Shown here: positions 58,001 to 62,000 of the stretch, one piece after another | How the letters are laid out: the number at the start of each line of letters is the position of its first letter | Numbering within the stretch: the stretch's first letter is position 1 | NCBI RefSeq assembly: GCF_964355755.1 | Contig: NC_092671.1 | Location: forward strand, 40,189,804-40,251,803 | Reading direction: 5' to 3' | Source of the DNA: Antedon mediterranea | Taxonomy: Eukaryota; Echinodermata; Crinoidea; Comatulida; Antedonidae | Length of the DNA stretch: 62,000 nucleotides | Notes under the pieces: model-generated | What the model was told of the DNA's origin: nothing | Seen by the model: only the letters and a program-made list of their open reading frames with translations | Database searches by the model: none | Position numbers and translations under genes: made by a program

Positions 58001-61000
58001 TTGAAAAGGCAAGACTTCAACTGGGTCTTGGGAGAGTACACGGTCTGATTGAAATTGGTAGGGAATTTCACAGAGTGTAGAATAATTTATATTTACATTT
58101 GGTAAACTGCAGAAAATGAGTTCAAGTTTACACTTAGCAAACTAGCAAGTTCAAGCGCGAACACAAACATAAATGACACAGCCTTAATGCAAACTAACAT
58201 ACATGTTAATAGTGATACAGTAAGAAAGAAGAAGAGTATGGGTTAATATAAACATGGAAGGTTTTATCACCTAAAAGGTGTTCTTATGAGAGGAAAGGTC
58301 CTGACCATTGATTTCAATTATTTACAGGAGAATGACTTGCCTTATCCAAGAGGCATATTTGATTGTATTCCACATCCATTTAACTATGATGGTGATCTGA
58401 TCAAAGAAGAGGCCAACTACTTTACTGCAGCCTTCTCGCATCATCGTATTGATGAGTAAGAATCCATTTTATGAAGACGTTTGCATGCAATACGATTCCT
58501 TTATAGACTACTTCTTCTATGCATTCGGTTTTTCACATTCAAAATATTTGTTGTTTTGTTTTTAGATTTATTGTTGAAGACAGAGAGTCATTCTTTACGA
58601 ATTCTGAAAGAAATAGAATGGTAAGTAATTACAATTTCATGGTAATATATTTTCTTATCAAATTATTTATATGGAAATATAACTAATAATGATTTGCATA
58701 TTAATTTAAAAATTAATCCCAATTAATTCATTTTAGGTGTATGAAATTCTGGAAAGAACTCGATATGATCCTGACAACAAAAACAAGTTTGGTAAGTTTT
58801 TTATAATTATAAACATATTTGATAACTTTGATGTTTTATGTCTGTTTTGGAGAGTGTCTCAATTTCTGTCTTGTCTGGGATATTTCATTGGACCAATTAA
58901 TGATATATTATTATTTACTTTACCTATTTAGGTATTCAACATCTTATTGGTAATGGTTCGTATGCTGCTGGTTACCCCCTTCATGATGGTGACTACAAAA
59001 GTGAACACTCTATTTTATCAGGAGCACAAAATGACAGACATGTTAGTATATATGTACAAACATTTGGTCCAAATGAAGTTAAAATCGATAGTATATTGTT
59101 CGGAAAATAAATTTGAGAATGTCTCTACATTTCTGTTAAACTTTACACTTAAATCATTGAAATGTATCCATCCACACTTATTTAATATATTTATTTTTTT
59201 AATTCATTTATTTGCTTTTTATTTATTTAATCACACTCTTGTTTACAACAAGGCAAACCAATTCTGGCTTTTGAGTGAACAGCAAATCATTAACTACCAA
59301 ACAAACAAAGGAATCAATATTTTTCATCAAGAAGAAAAAAAAAATTATTAGTACAATGAAGTAGACAAATATGTCAATGTTTCACTGTTAATACTATGTA
59401 ATAGTTAATACTATGTAATAGTTAATACTATGTAATAGTTAATACTATGTAATAGTTAATACTATGTAATAGTTATATCATTGGAATTAAAACAAAAATA
59501 CAATGTTTCTATTGTTTTAGTTGCTTCATGAGACTTGGGGCCGATTTGGAATGTGGTACAAATTCCAACCACTGGATCAAATCAGGTATGTGTAAAATGA
59601 TTTTAAAAAAAACATATAATAAAAATTATTATGATATTAAGATTATTGATATGAAAAAGGATATGATGATAAAAATGTTTCCAAATATTCTACTAAATAT
59701 TTTCTTTTCCAAATATCCTTTTTTTCCTAAAGGGCTTACTTTGGTGAGAAGATTGCCTTGTATTTTGCTTGGCTAGGCTTCTACACCTACATGTTAGTGC
59801 CAGCATCAATTCTTGGTTTGCTTGTGTTCATCTATGGCTGTGCTACCTTAGGGAATGATGCTGTCAGGTATAGTTATTATTATTATAGCCAGTATAGTAT
59901 TAAATCAAATCAAATATTAATATTTTTGAATATTTCACAAAGTAATGTGTAGCGTTATACCATTTTTATTGCGTATATTACATACAAATAGCTTTTGTAA
60001 CAGCTTTATTCAGCTGCCATTCGGGCACTGAATGCTTGTCAGTATACCGTATGAGAGTGATGAGATGTGTTTTTGTTAGATATTATATTTGCTCTGAGAA
60101 ATAAAAATATATTTTATATATAAATGGAGGTAATGGATATGTATACATAGATTAAATGTATGTTCTATTATGCTCTTCTAGTCTCCAAAAACTTTTCTAA
60201 CCGTTTCTATTTTAGTCAAGGAATCTGCGACAGTGACAAGTTCATGTGTCCATTGTGTAATGGAAAGTGTCCGTACTTTAGTTTATCAGACAGTTGTGTT
60301 TATGCCAAGGTAAGTGATGGAATGGACCATTATCTGACAGGGGTGTTTCATAAATGTTTTATATATTCGAGTTGTAGCTCTCTTCTCGGAGAGAATAGGC
60401 TAATGTCGGTTTATCCAGGTAAGCTAGCACTTCCAACACCACTTTTGGTTGTTTGTGTATTTTTTTGTAAACAAATTTGAATTTGAAATTGAAATCTTTT
60501 CATTTCAGTTGACGTATATCTTTGACAATTCTGCAACCGTTTTCTATGCTTGCTTCATGGCCCTTTGGTGTAAGTAATATTTGGTTATTTTTAGCCTACT
60601 CTTCGATGGCCAACTTGTTTTTCTAATAGTGATTGTTAGCTATAAGTGGCCAAAAGTTCAATTTACTTTCCTCAGTATTTACTTGAATATGTCATGCAAT
60701 ATGTCATCCATAAATTAATTTATTGACTTCCATCCTCCAAAAAATGTCTGTCTAAACTTGATATGAATTTGATTTAATCAACTGTGTATTTAGGTGCAAG
60801 ATCCTGAATTACAATACATTACAATGAATATTTTATTTATAGCTACAATGTTCTGCGAGTTTTGGAAACGTAAACAAGCTGAGATTGATTATGACTGGGA
60901 CTTGTTTGGCTTTGAGGACCAAGAGGTTGGTAACTTTTTTACGATTTAGGCAAAAAATATATACTAAATGCTTTTCATTGTTTGAATTTGTTGTTTGTTT

Positions 61001-61066
61001 TAGGAAAATACTCGACCAGAATATGAAGCCAGAGCTCCAGACAAGAGGGTAAACCCAATCACACAG
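39914..61066 (+). CDS. Anoctamin (TMEM16) gene, 5' part, continuing past the window
   Basis: Exons, all GT-AG and frame-consistent: alternative first coding exons 39914-40082 and 41244-41304; then 50369-50524, 50763-50803, 52080-52103, 52939-53061, 54629-54805, 55228-55245, 56916-56927, 57688-57786, 58328-58455, 58566-58620, 58737-58791, 58932-59041, 59521-59585, 59733-59867, 60216-60309, 60509-60569, 60843-60925, 61004-61066. From 41244 this is exactly 520 codons. Seen: an acidic disordered N-terminus, the anoctamin dimerisation domain, TM1, a Cys-rich extracellular loop and TM2. The TM2-flank text ([23 protein letters not shown]) is closest to ANO3/ANO4 and ANO1-type members. The family are Ca2+-activated chloride channels or lipid scramblases; which one cannot be decided because TM3-TM10 and the Ca2+ site are outside. 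Confidence 0.95.
40500..40582. repeat. Duplicated poly-G segment
   Basis: ACAACGTGTTAGAGCATG followed by a run of 13-18 G and GAGAAAGTAAA occurs twice in tandem. G-runs of this length could form G-quadruplexes and are prone to sequencing error, so run lengths are unreliable. Confidence 0.85.
41100..41243 (+). promoter_or_regulatory. Probable promoter/5'UTR of anoctamin exon 1b
   Basis: GC- and CpG-richer than its surroundings (GCGAGCCGTGCGATCGTTGG) and directly upstream of the exon 1b ATG. No TATA box is evident. Inferred from composition and position. Confidence 0.4.
41244..41304 (+). CDS. Candidate anoctamin first coding exon 1b
   Basis: ACAAACATGG is a good Kozak context. It encodes [20 protein letters not shown], then G|GTAGGT in phase 1, fitting 50369. 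Both this exon and 39914-40082 can splice to the same acceptor, so they look like alternative first exons with separate promoters. Confidence 0.65.
44991..45374. repeat. 32-bp minisatellite, 12 copies
   Basis: The unit ATTTGCTACATACAGTAAAG plus TGTGTATAGCGT repeats every 32 bp with virtually no variation, suggesting recent expansion or homogenisation. Confidence 0.97.
45375..45735 (+). repeat. LINE-like 3' tail sequence
   Basis: Pyrimidine-rich DNA with CGGGATTATGCCTTCCTCAA and a terminal GGAAAATAAAGGTCTTTTGA AATGAAAT-like ending, which resembles the 3'UTR of decayed non-LTR elements elsewhere in the window. No RT-coding remnant seen; a tentative call. Confidence 0.35.
46140..46441. repeat. 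40-bp minisatellite with a splice-donor-like motif in each unit, 8 copies
   Basis: TACTGGTAAGAATTGGATTT recurs at 46151, 46191, 46231, 46271, 46311, 46351, 46391 and 46431. CTG|GTAAGA is close to the U1 consensus on the sense strand of the anoctamin gene. No exon was recognised next to it. Confidence 0.95.
46526..48299. repeat. 48-bp satellite array, about 37 copies
   Basis: The unit TTGGAGTTGATTCATATTCA, TGTTTACTTTATACCTTATA, CAGTATAA repeats every 48 bp with only a few variants (GGATTT in three copies, one CAGTGTAA). Both ends carry the same distinct border, TTCACTATAGTACAGGCCAT (about 46491 and 48310). Since 48 is divisible by three and the unit lacks stops on the - strand in one frame, a 601-codon open frame (16-residue unit [16 protein letters not shown]) spans it; I do not regard that as a gene. 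Confidence 0.97.
48555..48725. repeat. 27-30-bp minisatellite, about 6 copies
   Basis: ATGGATGTGTGCTTACTTTA followed by GCTGCAC (later AACTGACA(C/G)AT) in tandem, more diverged than the neighbouring arrays. Confidence 0.9.
49756..49840 (-). repeat. LINE-like 3' tail
   Basis: ATTTATATAGCGCCAATTCC with CAAAGACA further on matches the tail type of the element at 32319 (GATATAGCGCATTATGCTGA). 5' part absent. Confidence 0.55.
50369..50524 (+). CDS. Anoctamin exon 2 (N-terminal cytoplasmic)
   Basis: 156 nt, phase 1 to phase 1: [20 protein letters not shown], then [15 protein letters not shown] and QHVAE. The acceptor (TGTGTAAAG) has a weak polypyrimidine tract; the donor is GTATAG. No domain. Kept because it is the frame-consistent link between first exons and the rest. 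Confidence 0.65.
50763..50803 (+). CDS. Anoctamin exon 3 (41 nt)
   Basis: Acceptor TTCTTGTAG, donor GTGAGT. Phase 1 to phase 0: [14 protein letters not shown]. Acidic and disordered. Confidence 0.75.
51700..51846. mobile_element. Decayed foldback fragment with family-1 right end
   Basis: Ends GTGGATAGTGTGGACAGAGCTTTA, the family-1 terminus. The rest (CTACAGTAGCTGGTAGTATA and relatives, repeated about three times with ACACTACCACACC) is unlike other copies, so this is a chimera or a distinct subfamily. Confidence 0.5.
52080..52103 (+). CDS. Anoctamin microexon of 24 nt (DQGPLLNE)
   Basis: ACCGTCAAG|GATCAGGGCCCTTTGTTAAA...GAG|GTGAGT. Phase 0 to phase 0, adding eight residues. The donor is strong, the acceptor only fair, so it is likely to be an optional exon. 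Confidence 0.55.
52939..53061 (+). CDS. Anoctamin exon (acidic N-terminal segment)
   Basis: 123 nt, phase 0 to phase 0: [45 protein letters not shown] is a possible basophilic kinase site. GC-rich relative to flanks, with clean splice sites. Confidence 0.85.
54629..54805 (+). CDS. Anoctamin exon: start of dimerisation domain
   Basis: 177 nt, phase 0 to phase 0. [20 protein letters not shown] begins the anoctamin dimerisation domain (I/V-D/E-Y-V-L-x-Y signature). [19 protein letters not shown] matches the FxxNLxxxGLELE motif. Confidence 0.97.
55228..55245 (+). CDS. Anoctamin microexon of 18 nt (EREDET)
   Basis: TTTTCATAG|GAACGTGAAGATGAAACG|GTATGC. Phase 0 to phase 0, six acidic residues. It falls between GLELE and the next conserved block, where anoctamins vary in length. 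Confidence 0.7.
56916..56927 (+). CDS. Anoctamin microexon of 12 nt (NPEE)
   Basis: A long pyrimidine tract and TTTCAG precede AACCCAGAGGAG, then GTAAGT. Phase 0 to phase 0, four residues. Strong splice sites on both sides make chance less likely, despite the small size. Confidence 0.65.
57688..57786 (+). CDS. Anoctamin exon: dimerisation domain
   Basis: 99 nt, phase 0 to phase 0: [20 protein letters not shown] then [10 protein letters not shown]. The (K/H)(V/I)HxPWxVLCxxAExxxxKxP block is an anoctamin hallmark. Confidence 0.97.
57905..58090 (-). mobile_element. Decayed non-LTR retrotransposon 3' end
   Basis: The - strand retains [20 protein letters not shown], aligned with the RT C-terminal FKxxLKTxLF motif, followed by the GCGC(A/T)...TATATAAG tail (TTATATAGTGCATATAAGCA on +). 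Intronic in the anoctamin gene. Confidence 0.6.
58328..58455 (+). CDS. Anoctamin exon: dimerisation domain
   Basis: 128 nt, phase 0 to phase 2: [20 protein letters not shown] then [12 protein letters not shown]. FTAAFSxxRI corresponds to the (Y/F)FTxxFSxxR segment of anoctamins. Confidence 0.96.
58566..58620 (+). CDS. Anoctamin exon: dimerisation domain
   Basis: 55 nt, phase 2 to phase 0: [20 protein letters not shown](T/S)xxxRxRxV is conserved in the family. Confidence 0.96.
58737..58791 (+). CDS. Anoctamin exon: dimerisation domain
   Basis: 55 nt, phase 0 to phase 1: [19 protein letters not shown]. VYEILxRT is diagnostic of anoctamins. Confidence 0.97.
58932..59041 (+). CDS. Anoctamin exon: GI-x-L-x-NG-x-Y-x-A-x-YPLHDG block
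   Basis: 110 nt, phase 1 to phase 0: [20 protein letters not shown] then [16 protein letters not shown]. YPLHDGxY is a family hallmark. The donor is GTTAGT. Confidence 0.97.
59387..59471. repeat. 17-bp tandem repeat, 5 copies
   Basis: GTTAATACTATGTAATA repeated without change just upstream (about 50 bp) of the exon at 59521. Confidence 0.95.
59521..59585 (+). CDS. Anoctamin exon: pre-TM1 segment
   Basis: 65 nt, phase 0 to phase 2: [22 protein letters not shown], matching LxxxWxRxxxxxKxQPLDxIR. Confidence 0.97.
59733..59867 (+). CDS. Anoctamin exon: TM1
   Basis: 135 nt, phase 2 to phase 2: [20 protein letters not shown] then [18 protein letters not shown]. YFGEKIxLYFAWLGxYT is the anoctamin TM1 entry signature. 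One hydrophobic span of about 21 residues. Confidence 0.98.
60216..60309 (+). CDS. Anoctamin exon: cysteine-rich first extracellular loop
   Basis: 94 nt, phase 2 to phase 0: [20 protein letters not shown] then LSDSCVYAK. Five cysteines (C, CPLC, C, C) occupy the positions of the disulfide-bonded loop in ANO1/ANO3/ANO4. LSDSCVYAK is closest to ANO3/ANO4. Confidence 0.97.
60322..60420. repeat. Interspersed repeat, copy 2
   Basis: Starts 13 bp after the preceding exon's donor. Shares ACCATTATCTGACAGGGGTG and AGAATAGGC with 28035-28130. The following AACACCACTTTTGGTTGTTT is the inverse of the sequence upstream of the first copy. Confidence 0.75.
60509..60569 (+). CDS. Anoctamin exon: start of TM2
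   Basis: 61 nt, phase 0 to phase 1: [20 protein letters not shown]. (H/Y)xFDNxxTVFFxxFMxxW is conserved. Confidence 0.97.
60843..60925 (+). CDS. Anoctamin exon: end of TM2 and first intracellular loop
   Basis: 83 nt, phase 1 to phase 0: [20 protein letters not shown] then FGFEDQE. (F/L)EFWKRxQAxxxYxWDL is diagnostic. In mammalian ANO1 a 4-residue alternative exon sits just after the acidic run here; the 78-nt intron that follows leaves little room for an equivalent. Confidence 0.97.
61004..61066 (+). CDS. Anoctamin exon: first intracellular loop
   Basis: 63 nt, phase 0 to phase 0: [21 protein letters not shown]. RPxxEA and (M/V)NPI(S/T) match ANO3/ANO4-type loops. Donor GTAAGT. TM3 onward is outside the window. 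Confidence 0.96.
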
Positions 61067-62000
61067 GTAAGTTCCCCTATCCCTTCTCAAATGAGACAAT
61101 AAATTGGTATAACTACCATTAAGAAAAAAAATCAAATATGTTTGTTTTCACAGATTTAATAGATTGCCAATAATTGAAATGTGAAACTAAAGATCTTAAG
61201 ATTATATTTACAGTATTAAACAAACTGTATACATAATACTATACTAATTTGGAGTCATTTAGAAAAGTAAATAGATACAATTATTTGTACTGTATTGCAT
61301 TATACATAAAATATAATAATAATGCAACATCTATATAGCGCTATTGATTGTAAAGATCAGCGCTTAAATGTATTTAAGTACCCCTTTATGCATGAAATCA
61401 ATTACAAAATTTACCAGCAGTAAATAAAGTGGTGTAATTGCCTTTAACACAAAAAAAGAAATATTTGTAAAATAGTAAAAATAGAACATAAATAATTGCA
61501 ACAATTATTTTTGTTAGATTGCAGTAGTTATTTTAATGATTATTATTTGTTTTTGTGTGTTTTTGTTAACATTGAGGCCTCCTTCAATTCATGTTGTTGA
61601 CTTTATACTTTGTACATACATCCTTCAATTCATTTCATTCACTATAATGTATACAATCTTAAATGTTTACATATTTCCCGTTTATATAATTTGTAATCAT
61701 ATATGTGTATTAGTTTTTTTTTTAATTACACCAATTTTAATATTAAAAGAATAATAATCTTTTAATTCATTTCTCAAAACCGGGCACCCTAGCAAAGAGA
61801 AAAGCAGTTTTCTTTAAAAAAATGTGTTTTGAAAACCACTGGGTGTCAGATTTTTTAGAATAAAGACGTATTATAATCTTACCTCATTGAAGCTAATGTT
61901 AGTGCTCTACTGATAGCTGTATATTGTTTATCTATCTTTAGATGTAGTCATGCTGCTTTTATGCAGCTTTTATCTAAGCAACTGCTGCTCTTATATCTTC
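61067..62000 (+). other. Anoctamin intron running off the window, with a LINE-like tail
   Basis: No further exon found. At 61318-61420 the sequence CATCTATATAGCGCTATTGA with CAGCGCTTAAATG resembles the ATATAGCGC retroelement tails at 32319 and 49756. The ORF at 61536-61754 is hydrophobic by AT-richness only. Confidence 0.5.

Overview
This is animal (metazoan) nuclear DNA: AT-rich, with many small exons bounded by GT-AG splice sites, long introns, tandem minisatellites, foldback DNA transposons and decayed non-LTR retrotransposons. No bacterial-style operons are present. The gene content and their arrangement next to each other fit an invertebrate deuterostome before the vertebrate genome duplications. 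An echinoderm is my best guess, at low confidence; it rests on overall look and on the abundance of the palindrome TAGGCCTA.

Three protein-coding genes were rebuilt exon by exon, and every junction keeps frame. (1) 1-19938, + strand: the 3' two thirds of a SHANK/ProSAP postsynaptic scaffold gene (linker, SH3, PDZ, proline-rich region, C-terminal SAM). The ankyrin-repeat part must lie upstream of the window. (2) 26560-37158, - strand: a complete eight-exon RABL2 gene, a Rab-like GTPase of ciliary/IFT recruitment, predicted at 237 aa. One of its introns is a U12-type (minor spliceosome) intron. (3) 39914-61066 and beyond, + strand: the 5' part of an anoctamin (TMEM16) gene. It has two candidate alternative first coding exons, three tiny acidic microexons, the cytoplasmic dimerisation domain, TM1, the cysteine-rich first extracellular loop and TM2. 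It runs off the right edge.

Layout: SHANK 1-19938; intergenic 19939-26559 (CpG-rich promoter-like island at 22.3 kb, two transposon families, an 80-bp array); RABL2 26560-37158; promoter/intergenic 37159-39913; anoctamin 39914-end. SHANK and RABL2 are convergent. From memory, human SHANK3 and RABL2B are convergent neighbours on 22q13, and SHANK2 and ANO1 are close on 11q13. The trio here therefore looks like the ancestral cluster from which both human linkages were split.

The most unusual structure is in RABL2. Two adjacent introns each begin with a minisatellite whose unit contains the end of the upstream exon plus its 5' splice site: 12 units of 88 bp after exon 5 and 10 units of 48-49 bp after exon 6. 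The real donor is thus followed by rows of near-identical decoy donors. A third array, in the first anoctamin intron, also carries a strong donor-like motif in every 40-bp unit. Other points of note are an in-frame 39-nt cassette exon inside the SHANK PDZ domain, a possible short SHANK isoform ending after SH3, and a 48-bp satellite that leaves a 601-codon open frame by arithmetic alone.

All exon calls come from reading splice sites, phase and protein family resemblance by eye. No alignment, transcript or database search was run.
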